From a bacterium (GTDB lineage: Bacteria > UBP13 > UBA5359): DNA of 23,017 bases. The notes beneath the pieces are model-generated. The model made no database searches and was not told the DNA's origin. It was given only the letters and a program-made list of their open reading frames with translations. A program made the translations under genes and the position numbers. Below are positions 1 through 8,195 of this stretch, piece by piece. Position 1 is the first letter of the stretch, and the number at the start of each line of letters is the position of its first letter. The stretch lies in the NCBI GenBank assembly GCA_028685295.1, contig JAQUEL010000023.1, positions 1 to 23,017 of the forward strand. Direction: 5' to 3'.

Positions 1-30
1 ACCTGGCGACGCTTCAGAGCGCCGCCAGGT
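1..30 (-). terminator. Hairpin terminator after rny
   Basis: An 8-bp perfect stem (ACCTGGCG with CGCCAGGT) continues, after one mismatch, into a 4-bp stem (CGCT/AGCG) closing a TCAG tetraloop. It begins 13 bases beyond the rny stop codon in the direction of transcription. Any U-tract would lie outside the window, so intrinsic termination is likely but not proven. It probably marks the end of the repair operon. Confidence 0.7.
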
Positions 31-43
31 ATAGTATGATAAT

Positions 44-1591
44 TTATTTGGCGTACTCTATCGCCCGGATTTCCCTTATTACAGTAACCTTTATCTGTCC
101 GGGGAACTCCAACTCATCTTCAATACGCCTGACTATATCCTTTGCCAGATTAATTGCCGCCAGATCGTCGATATCGTTAGGTTTGACCATAATGCGAACC
201 TCTCTGCCGGCCTGTATGGCATAGGATTTTTCCACGCCCGTGAACGAATCCGCTACATTTTCCAATTTTTCCAGGCGCTTGATATAATTCTCAAGCGATT
301 CTCGCCTGGCACCGGGACGAGCAGAAGAAACGGCATCCCCGGCCTGCACCAGAAGAGCTTCCAGCAGCCCGCTCTCTGTCTCGCCGTGGTGAGCTGCTAT
401 GGATTGAATTACTCTATCGGGTTCCCTGTATCTCCTGGCCAGGTCCGCACCTATAGCCGCATGCGGCCCTTCTACTTCGTGATCTACCGCTTTACCTATA
501 TCGTGCAGAAGACCCGCTCTCCTGGCAAGCGAAACATCCAGCCCGACTTCATCAGCCATCAACCCTGCCAGCCAGGACACCTCTTTTGAATGCTGAAGCA
601 CATTCTGACCATAGCTGGTGCGGAACCTTAATCGACCCAAAAGCTTGACCAGTTCCGGGTGTATGCCCTGAACACCGGTTTCCAGAAGGGCTCTTTCTCC
701 CTCCTCCTTTATCTGCGTATCGACCTCGGCCCGTGCCTTGTTCACCAATTCCTCTATCCGTGCCGGATGGATCCGGCCGTCAATAAGGAGCTTTTCCAAA
801 GCCACACGCGCAATCTCTCGCCTGACCGGGTCAAAAGCGGACAGAATAACGGCTTCAGGTGTATCGTCAATGATAAGATCAACACCAGTACTGGTTTCAA
901 AGGCCCTAATATTACGTCCTTCACGACCGATTATCCGGCCCTTCATATCGTCACTGGGCAACGGCACAACCGAAACAGTGGACTCCACCACCTGATCGGC
1001 CGCACACCTTTGAACCGCAGCCGTAATTATCTCTCTGGCCTTACTCTCCGCTTTTTCTTTAGCTTCCTCTTCGATACGCCTGATCAGGTTAGCAACGTCA
1101 TCCCTGATCTCATCCTCCACCTTCTGCAGAAGAACATCTTTAGCATCCTCACGCGTAAGCCCTGAAACCCTTTCAAGCTCAACCTGACTTTCGCTCTGAA
1201 GACGTTCAAGATTCTCCCTGATGGAGGCATTCTCTTGATCCCGCTGGTGCAGCACCTTCTCTTTTTTCTCCATTGTGCTTAGACGGCGCTCGAGATTCTC
1301 CTCTTTCTGCGTTAGGTGCCGCTCCATTCTTTGCAGTTCGATTCGCCGCTCACGATTCTCTTTTTCAAGTTCATTACGCAGCCTTAGCTGCTCATCCTTC
1401 ACCTCGAGAAGCGCTTCCTTAGATTTGGCATCCGCTTCCCGCTCAGCATTGGCAATTATATCCTTAGCCAATACCTCCGCTGTTTTAATCTTGCTTTCTG
1501 CAATTCTTTTTCTGATCAAATAACCAACAAGCAGCCCTGATAACAAAGCTGCGATAGCTATTATCAGCCACTGAACAACCATACTTATCAT
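44..1591 (-). CDS. rny: Ribonuclease Y
   Basis: This is a membrane-anchored endoribonuclease that starts mRNA decay in bacteria using RNase Y rather than RNase E. The chosen start gives 515 residues, close to the usual family length. In order it has one N-terminal membrane helix (residues about 4-24), a long charged coiled coil (about 25-200), a KH RNA-binding domain with [10 protein letters not shown] at 218-227, and a metal-binding HD domain with HSKEV at 334 and HDIGK at 363-367. The start ATG at 1591 is chosen because GGGAGG lies 5 bases upstream; an upstream in-frame ATG at 1627 adds 12 residues but has no good ribosome binding site. It is the last gene of the block, 116 bases after recX, and a hairpin follows. 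recA-recX-rny adjacency is known in several phyla. Identification is very secure. Confidence 0.97.
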   Translation of the reverse strand: MISMVVQWLIIAIAALLSGLLVGYLIRKRIAESKIKTAEVLAKDIIANAEREADAKSKEALLEVKDEQLRLRNELEKENRERRIELQRMERHLTQKEENLERRLSTMEKKEKVLHQRDQENASIRENLERLQSESQVELERVSGLTREDAKDVLLQKVEDEIRDDVANLIRRIEEEAKEKAESKAREIITAAVQRCAADQVVESTVSVVPLPSDDMKGRIIGREGRNIRAFETSTGVDLIIDDTPEAVILSAFDPVRREIARVALEKLLIDGRIHPARIEELVNKARAEVDTQIKEEGERALLETGVQGIHPELVKLLGRLRFRTSYGQNVLQHSKEVSWLAGLMADEVGLDVSLARRAGLLHDIGKAVDHEVEGPHAAIGADLARRYREPDRVIQSIAAHHGETESGLLEALLVQAGDAVSSARPGARRESLENYIKRLEKLENVADSFTGVEKSYAIQAGREVRIMVKPNDIDDLAAINLAKDIVRRIEDELEFPGQIKVTVIREIRAIEYAK

Positions 1592-1596
1592 ATTCA

Positions 1597-1602
1597 CCTC
1601 CC
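1597..1602 (-). promoter_or_regulatory. rny ribosome binding site (sets start)
   Basis: GGGAGG on the minus strand lies 5 bases before the ATG at 1591. This supports the shorter RNase Y (MISMVVQ...), which puts the membrane helix right at the N terminus as is usual for the family. Confidence 0.75.
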
Positions 1603-1611
1603 TTCCTCTAG

Positions 1612-1669
1612 CTGAAAAAGGCGTCATGCTTTTTGCAGGTTATTACTACCACGCTCAATACTTTTTCAG
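1612..1669 (-). repeat. 9-bp inverted repeat in rny leader
   Basis: CTGAAAAAG at 1612-1620 is perfectly repeated in inverted form as CTTTTTCAG at 1661-1669, with 40 bases between. It lies between recX and the rny ribosome binding site, so the RNA could form a long-looped stem just before rny. It is A/T-rich and could be chance; no function is claimed. Confidence 0.35.
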
Positions 1670-1690
1670 GAGGTGGTTCTCAATGTACAT

Positions 1691-1703
1691 GCGATTAAAT
1701 CGC
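1691..1703. repeat. Short palindrome after recX
   Basis: GCGATT-A-AATCGC is a perfect 6-bp inverted repeat with a one-base centre, starting 4 bases beyond the recX stop. It is too tight to form an RNA hairpin with its full stem. It could be a protein-binding site or chance. Confidence 0.25.
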
Positions 1704-1707
1704 AAAG

Positions 1708-2208
1708 TTATTGTACTTCATTTTCATCAAGGGTGTCAAGGAAATTAAGCCGAATATGGCTTAAGGCTCTTTTGACAGCCTCATATGAGAAGCCTCGCCG
1801 GGAGAGATAGCCGGTCAAACGAAGAAGCCTTTTCTCTGCCGTCAAGCCTGACAGGCGTTCCCACCTGGCTTCTGCCAGAGAGATCGCCAAGGCCTCTTCA
1901 TCATCATCAGAATACATCTCCCTGATGCCTTCGTTTATAATTTCATCAGCTATCCCTTTCTTCTTTAATTCATAGCCGAGCCTGCGCTTACCCGTGGGCC
2001 TGGCCCCCATGCCTGTTCTGATAGCGCTGTGAACAAAGCGTTCGTCATCGAGCAAACCTTCATCGACCAAACGGATAATAACAATCTCGATAACATCTTC
2101 ATCATAACTCTTCCGTTTCAGCCTATCCCTTATTTCCCATAAACTACGATCACGATATGTCAACAACACCAGAGCAGCTTCATAGGCAGCCGCCACCGGA
2201 TCATCCAT
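1708..2208 (-). CDS. recX: Regulatory protein RecX
   Basis: RecX proteins bind RecA filaments and modulate recombinase and coprotease activity. The product is about 166 residues, within the usual range, rich in Arg/Lys/Leu/Glu helices, with the characteristic phrases [24 protein letters not shown] and [14 protein letters not shown]. The ATG at 2208 is preferred: it overlaps the recA stop in the arrangement ATGGATGA, an 8-base overlap suggesting translational coupling. A TTG 18 bases earlier would extend the frame but has no better ribosome binding site. It lies directly downstream of recA, the classic position, and will share its SOS-type promoter. Very likely correct. Confidence 0.93.
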   Translation of the reverse strand: MDDPVAAAYEAALVLLTYRDRSLWEIRDRLKRKSYDEDVIEIVIIRLVDEGLLDDERFVHSAIRTGMGARPTGKRRLGYELKKKGIADEIINEGIREMYSDDDEEALAISLAEARWERLSGLTAEKRLLRLTGYLSRRGFSYEAVKRALSHIRLNFLDTLDENEVQ

Positions 2209-3214
2209 CCTTACTTTTCTCAGCAATTTTGAGACCTGCCGCTTCCAATATCCCGGCTTCTATTTCAGCCGCTACTTCCGGGTTGGCCAACAAATATCCC
2301 TTAGCATTTTCACGCCCCTGCCCCAAGCGGTGTTCGCCGTAATTGAACCATGCTCCGGTCTTGCCGACTATATCGTAAGCCACGCCCATATCCAGGATAT
2401 CCCCTTCTCGCGATATACCCTTGCCGTAAATAATATCGAATTCGGCCTGCTTAAAGGGTGGAGCCACCTTATTCTTGACTACTTTCACCTTGGTCCTGGT
2501 CCCGATTATATCGTTTCCGGATTTGAGCGTATCCATTTTTCGAACTTCCAGGCGTACAGAGGAATAAAACTTCAAAGCCCGGCCTCCGGGAGTGGTCTCA
2601 GGGTTGCCGAACATGACGCCGATTTTTTCTCTGATCTGATTGATAAAGATGGCTGATGTTTTAGATTTACTGATGGCACCGGTAAGCTTACGCAGCGCCT
2701 GAGACATCAACCTTGCCTGAAGGCCGACATGCGAGTCGCCCATCTCACCCTCTATCTCCGCTCTGGGAACAAGAGCCGCCACAGAATCGATAACCACGGC
2801 ATCTATAGCGCCGCTTCTGACCAGTATCTCCGCAATCTCCAGAGCCTGTTCTCCCGTATCCGGCTGTGAGATCATCAATTCATCGATGTTGACCCCTACA
2901 TTACGAGCATAGGTAGGATCCAAAGCATGTTCTACATCTATGAAAGCTACCGTTCCTCCTATTTTCTGAGCCTCAGCTATAATATGCAGAGATATCGTCG
3001 TCTTGCCGGAGGCCTCCGGGCCGTATATCTCGATTACCCTTCCCCGTGGTATACCGCCTATGCCCAGGCAGATATCCAACGAGAGCGATCCCGTAGGGAT
3101 CACTTCCACCTGCATATTGGCCCCGGCTTCGCCAAGACGCATAATAGATCCTTTGCCAAAGCTCTTCTCTACTTGGGCTATTGCCAGCTCCAGAGCTTTT
3201 TCCTTTTCCAGCAT
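2201..3214 (-). CDS. recA: Recombinase RecA
   Basis: RecA is the ATP-dependent strand-exchange recombinase and the coprotease that triggers LexA self-cleavage in the SOS response. The product has 337 residues. The Walker A motif GPEASGKTT is at 65-73, the Walker B strand is AVVIDS, and the DNA-binding loop L2 runs from [15 protein letters not shown] to TTPGG (about 192-211). The C terminus ends EKSKDG, so the long acidic tail of E. coli RecA is absent. The ATG at 3214 is chosen because GGGGAGG lies 6 bases upstream; an in-frame ATG 15 bases further up would overlap that site. recA has its own promoter and a roughly 135-base leader, and its stop overlaps recX. Identity is certain. Confidence 0.99.
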   Translation of the reverse strand: MLEKEKALELAIAQVEKSFGKGSIMRLGEAGANMQVEVIPTGSLSLDICLGIGGIPRGRVIEIYGPEASGKTTISLHIIAEAQKIGGTVAFIDVEHALDPTYARNVGVNIDELMISQPDTGEQALEIAEILVRSGAIDAVVIDSVAALVPRAEIEGEMGDSHVGLQARLMSQALRKLTGAISKSKTSAIFINQIREKIGVMFGNPETTPGGRALKFYSSVRLEVRKMDTLKSGNDIIGTRTKVKVVKNKVAPPFKQAEFDIIYGKGISREGDILDMGVAYDIVGKTGAWFNYGEHRLGQGRENAKGYLLANPEVAAEIEAGILEAAGLKIAEKSKDG

Positions 3215-3220
3215 ATTCTT

Positions 3221-3227
3221 CCTCCCC
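3221..3227 (-). promoter_or_regulatory. recA ribosome binding site (sets start)
   Basis: GGGGAGG on the minus strand sits 6 bases before the ATG at 3214. It rules out the longer in-frame start at 3229, which would lie upstream of this site. Confidence 0.85.
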
Positions 3228-3250
3228 ATTCAAAATATCCAGCTAAAGCT

Positions 3251-3277
3251 GCAAACATACTCAAATCTCGAATAACC
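3251..3277 (-). repeat. Intergenic repeat, copy A (recA leader)
   Basis: This 27-base unit matches copy B (3308-3334) at about 20 of 27 positions. On the minus strand it reads GGTT...GAGATTTGAG...GTTTGC. It lies in the untranslated leader of recA, 57 bases from copy B. No coding frame is evident. Confidence 0.55.
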
Positions 3278-3307
3278 GCACCCAGACGACCTACCCCGGC
3301 CCATCTT

Positions 3308-3334
3308 GCAAACGAGCTCCAATCTCAAGCAACC
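3308..3334 (-). repeat. Intergenic repeat, copy B (recA leader)
   Basis: This 27-base unit matches copy C in the uvrB-uvrA gap (8158-8184) at 22 of 27 positions and copy A at about 20 of 27. On the minus strand the conserved blocks are GGTTGCTTG, ATTGG and CGTTTGC. It lies between the recA promoter and the recA start, inside the predicted leader RNA. Confidence 0.65.
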
Positions 3335-3355
3335 CGCCGCACTCCCAGCTATTTC

Positions 3356-3385
3356 ATTATACAACAAACATCTGTTCTCTTTCAA
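3356..3385 (-). promoter_or_regulatory. recA sigma-70-type promoter
   Basis: On the minus strand, TTGAAA (3380-3385) is separated by 18 bases from a perfect TATAAT (3356-3361). The predicted transcription start is near 3349, giving a leader of about 135 bases to the recA ATG. The promoter lies in the gap between thpR and recA, so recA-recX-rny can be transcribed independently of the upstream uvr genes. Confidence 0.8.
3365..3378 (-). promoter_or_regulatory. Probable LexA operator (SOS box)
   Basis: AGAACAGATGTTTG on the minus strand matches the GAAC-N4-GTTC core of Gram-positive/actinobacterial-type LexA boxes with one mismatch (GTTT for GTTC). It sits wholly within the 18-base spacer of the recA promoter, where bound LexA would block RNA polymerase. 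The E. coli-type CTGT-N8-ACAG pattern is absent. lexA itself is not in the window. Confidence 0.7.
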
Positions 3386-3411
3386 GGTAGTTGCCGTTGG
3401 CAGGGCATATT

Positions 3412-3984
3412 TCAATTAAGCAGAGGACGCCAGGCAATTTCAGTATACACTGGAGCTTCCCTTCCCAGGCGGCTGCTCATAAGGGATATGCCGTCAACCG
3501 ATTGCCCGCCTATCTCGATATCGGACATGGCGGCAATACATCTTCTTAAATCGGCAATCCCTTGCGAGGGCTTTACCCTTCCGATAGTCAGATGCGGCCG
3601 GTATGGCTTCTCATCCGGTGTAAAACCCTCTTTGCCAAGCAAGTATTCCAGCCGGGCATTGATCTCTATCAGAGTATCACTGCCGTCGGTTATTCCAGCC
3701 CAAAGTATCCTGGGATTTCCGGCGGGGAAAGATCCCACACCTCGCACATCAATATAGAAACGAGAGAAGATCGCCGCAGTCTGCTCACAAGCAGAGATTA
3801 CGTTTCCTATACGCTCTTTCTCCACCTCACCGAGAAAGCGCAAGGTAATATGGAGATTTTCAACAGAAACAACTCTGACATCGGTTCTTCCGGCAAAGAG
3901 CCGGCATTGCAGATATCCGAGCCTATCCCTGAGATCCCTGGATAGTTTCACAGCAATAAATATCCTTGACGGCCTGCCCTCCAT
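3412..3984 (-). CDS. thpR: RNA 2',3'-cyclic phosphodiesterase (2H family)
   Basis: This enzyme of the 2H phosphoesterase (LigT/ThpR) family opens 2',3'-cyclic phosphates on RNA, and members were first described as 2'-5' RNA ligases. The product has 190 residues, typical length. The two catalytic H-x-T/S-x motifs are visible: HITL at 45-48 and HLTI at 131-134. The N-terminal RIFIAVKLS strand and the NLHITLRFLG and RPHLTIGRVK phrases are family hallmarks. It starts 2 bases after the cinA stop, with GGAGAG in the last cinA codons acting as ribosome binding site, so the two are very likely co-translated. cinA-thpR-recA order is conserved in many bacteria. The cellular substrate is unknown. Confidence 0.93.
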   Translation of the reverse strand: MEGRPSRIFIAVKLSRDLRDRLGYLQCRLFAGRTDVRVVSVENLHITLRFLGEVEKERIGNVISACEQTAAIFSRFYIDVRGVGSFPAGNPRILWAGITDGSDTLIEINARLEYLLGKEGFTPDEKPYRPHLTIGRVKPSQGIADLRRCIAAMSDIEIGGQSVDGISLMSSRLGREAPVYTEIAWRPLLN

Positions 3985-3986
3985 CT

Positions 3987-5276
3987 TTAAAGCTCTCCGG
4001 CCAGCAAATACCGTCGCAGCATATCCAGGGCCGTTCTGGCAAAGCGGAGCTTATTCTCCTCACGCCCACCCCCGAAACGTACCTGCTTAACAACCTGGCC
4101 GTCCGACGTGGAGAGCCCTATGTAGAGAAGCCCGACAGGCTTCTCCTCAGTGCCGCCGCCCGGGCCGGCTATTCCTGTAAGAGATAATCCTATATCAGCA
4201 TGGAATACCTTACGAGCACCTGCAGCCATCGCACCGGCACATTCCGGACTTACCGCACCATAGTTGCGGATCAGCGCCTCATCCACTCCCAGCAATTCTA
4301 TTTTAGCACTATCGGCATAAGAGATAATGCCGCCCGGAAAGTTTGCCGAGATACCCGGAATGTTGGTGATAAGGTGAGAGACCAGGCCGCCGGTACAGGA
4401 CTCTGCCAAAGCCAGTTTCATTCCACGCTTCTGCAACAGCCGGGCCACGGCCTCCTCCAGGCTCTCCTGGTCCATGCCATAGACAGCCTCGCCGATAACT
4501 CTCTGCAAACGGGATTCAACCTCTGACAGCATGGCCTCCGCCTCCTCTACCGTTTCGGCTTTAGCCGTCAGACGTAAATCCACACCGGCGGAATGCGCCA
4601 GTGGGGCTATGGTAGGATTATTCTGGTGCCTTATGATGCTATCAAGTCTCTCTTCCAGAGATGATTCTCCTATGCCGCAGGTGTGAATTACCCGAGAGCG
4701 AATCACCTGATACCCTGCATACCCTCTCTGACAAAGCAGATCATATACCCGAGACAGCATAGGCTTCATTTCAAACGGCGGGCCGGGCAGAGCAACGAAG
4801 GCCCGATCGTTACGTTCAATAAAAATGCCGGGGGCTGTTCCGACGGCATTATCGATCAAGATGCCGCCTTCGGGGCAGAGAGCTTGCTTGCGATTCGATT
4901 CTGCCATGGGATACCGCCTGCCTTTAAAGAAGGCTTGCAGCCGACGGATCATCCGTGGATCCTCCTTCATCTCCAGCTCCCAAAGCCCGGCAATAGCTTC
5001 CCTGGTCAGGTCATCCATAGTAGGGCCCAGCCCCCCTGTAGTGATGACGATATCTGCCCTGGAAAAAGCCTCTCTGAGAGCGTCGATTATCCTTTCCAGA
5101 TTATCGCCCACCGTAGTGCGCCTATAGATGCTGATACCCCAATCAGGCAAAACTGTAGAGATATAAGCAGCATTGGTATCCACAATTTGGCCCAGCAATA
5201 GTTCTGTACCCACTGAAAGCACTTCAGCAATTACGCTCTCTTTGCGCCCCCCGGGCATAGTTATTCGTTTCGGCAT
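3987..5276 (-). CDS. cinA: CinA: competence/damage-inducible protein, NMN amidohydrolase
   Basis: The 429-residue product has both CinA domains. The N-terminal MoeA/MogA-like (COG1058) domain, about 14-180, carries SVGTELLLGQ and the GGLGPTMDD motif at 81-89. The C-terminal PncC-type domain, about 275-425, carries AESCTGG (291-297) and GIAGPGGG. The C-terminal domain in characterised members deamidates nicotinamide mononucleotide in pyridine nucleotide salvage; the N-terminal domain can hydrolyse ADP-ribose. The ATG at 5276 is preferred because AGGAGG lies 7 bases upstream, overlapping the end of uvrA. It is tightly packed between uvrA and thpR, so it is cotranscribed with DNA-repair genes, in keeping with the damage-inducible naming. 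Confidence 0.96.
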   Translation of the reverse strand: MPKRITMPGGRKESVIAEVLSVGTELLLGQIVDTNAAYISTVLPDWGISIYRRTTVGDNLERIIDALREAFSRADIVITTGGLGPTMDDLTREAIAGLWELEMKEDPRMIRRLQAFFKGRRYPMAESNRKQALCPEGGILIDNAVGTAPGIFIERNDRAFVALPGPPFEMKPMLSRVYDLLCQRGYAGYQVIRSRVIHTCGIGESSLEERLDSIIRHQNNPTIAPLAHSAGVDLRLTAKAETVEEAEAMLSEVESRLQRVIGEAVYGMDQESLEEAVARLLQKRGMKLALAESCTGGLVSHLITNIPGISANFPGGIISYADSAKIELLGVDEALIRNYGAVSPECAGAMAAGARKVFHADIGLSLTGIAGPGGGTEEKPVGLLYIGLSTSDGQVVKQVRFGGGREENKLRFARTALDMLRRYLLAGEL

Positions 5277-5280
5277 CCTT

Positions 5281-5289
5281 TCACCTCCT
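5281..5289 (-). promoter_or_regulatory. cinA ribosome binding site inside the uvrA 3' end
   Basis: The last uvrA codons AGG AGG and its TGA stop form AGGAGGTGA, an ideal anti-Shine-Dalgarno match 7 bases (from AGGAGG) before the cinA ATG. This indicates translational coupling of uvrA to cinA. Confidence 0.85.
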
Positions 5290-8118
5290 CATATCTATCC
5301 CCAGCACCGGCCGTAAAAAACGTCCGGTATGGGAATTCGGAAAGGTCGCTACACGCTCAGGCGTGCCGCAGGCAACCAGTCGCCCGCCCAGATCTCCCCC
5401 CTCCGGCCCCAGATCTATAAGATAATCGGCACATTTTATCACATCCAGATTATGCTCTATAACTAACACCGTATTCCCTGCTTCCACCAGCCTGTCAAGA
5501 ATTGCCAGCAGTTTTCCGATATCGGCAAAGTGTAATCCTGTAGTCGGCTCATCCAGTATATAGAGAGTATTGCCGGTACTGCGCCTGGATAACTCGGTTG
5601 CCAGCTTGACGCGCTGAGCTTCCCCGCCGGATAGTGTGGTAGCCGGCTGCCCCAGCTTGATATAGCCCAGTCCCACCTCATGCAGAGTCGTAAGCTTATT
5701 CTTTATCCTGGGAATATTTTTAAAATGTTCCAAAGCCTCATCCACCGTCATATTCAGCACATCTGCAATGCTCTTGCCCCTGTAATGCACTTCAAGCGTT
5801 TCTCGGTTATAGCGGCGCCCTTTACATACCTCGCAGGGAACATAGACATCAGGCAAAAAATGCATCTCTATCTTGACTATACCGTCGCCCTTGCACGCCT
5901 CACACCGGCCGCCCTTAATATTGAAGCTGAAACGGCCCGGCTTGTAGCCCCGCATCCTGGCCTCCGTCGTCATGGAAAAAATCTGTCGTACATGATCGAA
6001 GAGCCCGGTATAAGTGGCCGGGTTGGAACGCGGAGTTCTGCCTATAGGAGACTGGTCTACATTAATTACCTTATCCACATATTCCTGTCCGGTAAGTCCG
6101 TCATGCGCACCCGGCTCTTCATGCTTGCCGTAGATATCCTGATAAAGACGTTTGAAGAGCACATCATGAACCAAAGTGCTCTTGCCGGAGCCGGAAACGC
6201 CGGTAACACAGACAAACATGCCCAGCGGTATTTCCACATCAATTCCCTTGAGACTGTATTGCCGTGCCCCTTTGATTACCAGACTGCGCCCGTTTGCCTG
6301 ACGCCTTTCCACCGGTATCTCGATGCGATCCTTTCCGGTCAGATAGCGCCCGGTTATCGATTGAGGGTCACGGCAGATTTTCGCCACCGTTCCCTGAGAT
6401 ATCACCCGGCCGCCATGCTTGCCTGCACCCGGGCCTATATCAAGAATGTAATCGGCGGCTCTTATAGTATCCTCGTCATGCTCCACCAGAATAACGGTAT
6501 TGCCAAGGTCTCTCAACGCCTTAAGCGTGCCGATAAGCCTCTCATTATCGCGTGGGTGCAGCCCTATCGTCGGCTCGTCCAGAATATAGAGCACTCCCAT
6601 CAGACCGGACCCTATCTCGGTAGCCAGCCGTATCCTCTGCGCCTCTCCTCCGGCCAGAGTAGCCGCTCCCCTGTTCAAAGTCAGATAATCAAGTCCTACA
6701 TCAGCCAGAAAAAGAAGACGGCTGCGGATCTCTTTTAAGAGCTGCCGGGCGATATATGCCTCACGTTCACTCAGCTTCAACCCATCGATGAACTCTATAG
6801 CCTGTTCTACCGACAGGCGACAATATTCATCTATCGATAAGCCGCCGACAGTTACAGCCAAGCTCTCCGGCTTCAATCGAGCCCCGTTGCAAGACTGGCA
6901 GGAACGAACGGTCATATAACGCTGTAGCTCTTCACGCTCTGCATCACCCTCAGCATCACGGTATTTAGCGTTAAAGCGGTTGATCAAGCCTTCAAAGTAA
7001 ATGGCATAGTCTCGCCGACGCCCCTTAAAGTTGCGGTATGTAACCTTGACCGGTTTATCACCCCCGTAAAAAAGAACCTGCTTTTGCTCTGCGGTAAAGG
7101 TGGATACCGGCGCATGCGGATCTATATCATAAGTGCTGCATAATCCATTTATCAGAGCGGGATAATAGTTGGATACCACCCGACGCCAGGGAAGAATGGC
7201 ACCCTCTGACAGAGAGAGGCTCTTCTCCGGTATGATGAGATCAGGATCGAACTCCGCCACCACTCCCAGGCCGGAGCAAGAGGGGCAGGCACCATAAGGG
7301 TTGTTGAAGCTGAATATTCGAGGGGAGAGCTCATCCAGGCTGACACCGCAGGTTGGACAGGCGAAGTTTTCACTGAACAACAGCGGTTCCTCATCCAACA
7401 AATCGGCAATAACCAGCCCCTTGCCCAGCTTCAGTGCCGTTTCCACCGATTCAAAGACACGGCTCCTGATATCAGGCTTCACTACCAAGCGATCGACAAT
7501 CACAGCGATATCGTGCTTCTTATCCTTATCCAGATCTATCTCTTCACCGACATCATAGATCGCGCCATCCACTTTGACCCGGACAAAACCCTGTCGCCTC
7601 ACGTCGTCAAAAAGCTGGCGATATTCTCCCTTGCGACCGCGTATCAGCGGCCCCAGCAGATTGAGCCTGGTTCCGCGTGGCAAATCCATAATGCGATCCG
7701 TTATCTCCTCTATACTCTGCTGGGTTATGGTACGCCCGCAGATGTGGCAATGGGGTCTTCCTATACGAGCATAGAGCACTCTGAGATAGTCATAAATTTC
7801 CGTTACCGTACCTACGGTGGAGCGAGGATTACGGCTGGTTGATTTTTGATCTATGGAAATGGCCGGTGAAAGGCCCTCAATATAATCCACATCCGGTTTA
7901 TCCATCTGCCCCAGAAACTGACGAGCGTAAGGCGAAAGAGATTCCACATAACGCCGCTGCCCCTCAGCATAGATGGTATCCATGGCCAGAGAAGATTTGC
8001 CCGATCCGCTCAACCCAGTGATGACCACCAGCTTATTACGAGGAATTTCGACATCAATATTTTTGAGGTTATGGACGCGTGCGCCCTTAATTATAATTTT
8101 ATCCTTTAGTTTGCTCAT
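5281..8118 (-). CDS. uvrA: Excinuclease ABC subunit UvrA
   Basis: UvrA is the ATPase that recognises DNA damage and loads UvrB in nucleotide excision repair. At 945 residues it is full length. It has two ABC halves: Walker [10 protein letters not shown] at 35-43 and GVSGSGKST at 640-648. Zinc-module cysteines occur at 254, 257, 278 and 281, and at 739, 742, 762 and 765, the same spacings as E. coli UvrA. The second ABC signature is canonical ([12 protein letters not shown]), while the first reads [12 protein letters not shown], with alanine in place of the usual serine. The ATG at 8118 has only a weak purine-rich ribosome binding site (GAGAGAGAAA). The gene follows uvrB by 77 bases containing a dispersed repeat. 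Identity is certain. Confidence 0.99.
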   Translation of the reverse strand: MSKLKDKIIIKGARVHNLKNIDVEIPRNKLVVITGLSGSGKSSLAMDTIYAEGQRRYVESLSPYARQFLGQMDKPDVDYIEGLSPAISIDQKSTSRNPRSTVGTVTEIYDYLRVLYARIGRPHCHICGRTITQQSIEEITDRIMDLPRGTRLNLLGPLIRGRKGEYRQLFDDVRRQGFVRVKVDGAIYDVGEEIDLDKDKKHDIAVIVDRLVVKPDIRSRVFESVETALKLGKGLVIADLLDEEPLLFSENFACPTCGVSLDELSPRIFSFNNPYGACPSCSGLGVVAEFDPDLIIPEKSLSLSEGAILPWRRVVSNYYPALINGLCSTYDIDPHAPVSTFTAEQKQVLFYGGDKPVKVTYRNFKGRRRDYAIYFEGLINRFNAKYRDAEGDAEREELQRYMTVRSCQSCNGARLKPESLAVTVGGLSIDEYCRLSVEQAIEFIDGLKLSEREAYIARQLLKEIRSRLLFLADVGLDYLTLNRGAATLAGGEAQRIRLATEIGSGLMGVLYILDEPTIGLHPRDNERLIGTLKALRDLGNTVILVEHDEDTIRAADYILDIGPGAGKHGGRVISQGTVAKICRDPQSITGRYLTGKDRIEIPVERRQANGRSLVIKGARQYSLKGIDVEIPLGMFVCVTGVSGSGKSTLVHDVLFKRLYQDIYGKHEEPGAHDGLTGQEYVDKVINVDQSPIGRTPRSNPATYTGLFDHVRQIFSMTTEARMRGYKPGRFSFNIKGGRCEACKGDGIVKIEMHFLPDVYVPCEVCKGRRYNRETLEVHYRGKSIADVLNMTVDEALEHFKNIPRIKNKLTTLHEVGLGYIKLGQPATTLSGGEAQRVKLATELSRRSTGNTLYILDEPTTGLHFADIGKLLAILDRLVEAGNTVLVIEHNLDVIKCADYLIDLGPEGGDLGGRLVACGTPERVATFPNSHTGRFLRPVLGIDMRR

Positions 8119-8157
8119 ACTTTTTCTCTCTCAAAGGTTAAATAACGAACCCCAATT

Positions 8158-8184
8158 GCAAACGCACCCCAATTCCAAGCAACC
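8158..8184 (-). repeat. Intergenic repeat, copy C (uvrB-uvrA gap)
   Basis: This is the same 27-base unit as copies A and B of the recA leader (22 of 27 identical to B). On the minus strand it sits in a small tandem array whose units begin TTGGGGTCCG, TTGGGGTGCG and TTGGGGTTCG, spanning about 8137-8193. It fills nearly the whole gap between uvrB and uvrA. Confidence 0.65.
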
Positions 8185-8195
8185 GGACCCCAACT

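Noticed and set aside
1669-1748. Plus-strand AGGAGG followed 9 bases later by ATG and a 21-codon frame
   Set aside because: The ribosome binding site looks good, but the frame is tiny, mostly antisense to the recX end, and has no promoter or conserved content that I can see. Probably chance.
2927-3757. 276-codon plus-strand open frame across recA, its promoter and thpR
   Set aside because: It runs antisense through two firmly identified genes and the recA control region.
5680-6738. 352-codon plus-strand open frame
   Set aside because: It is antisense to uvrA, which is certain, and its translation resembles no family.
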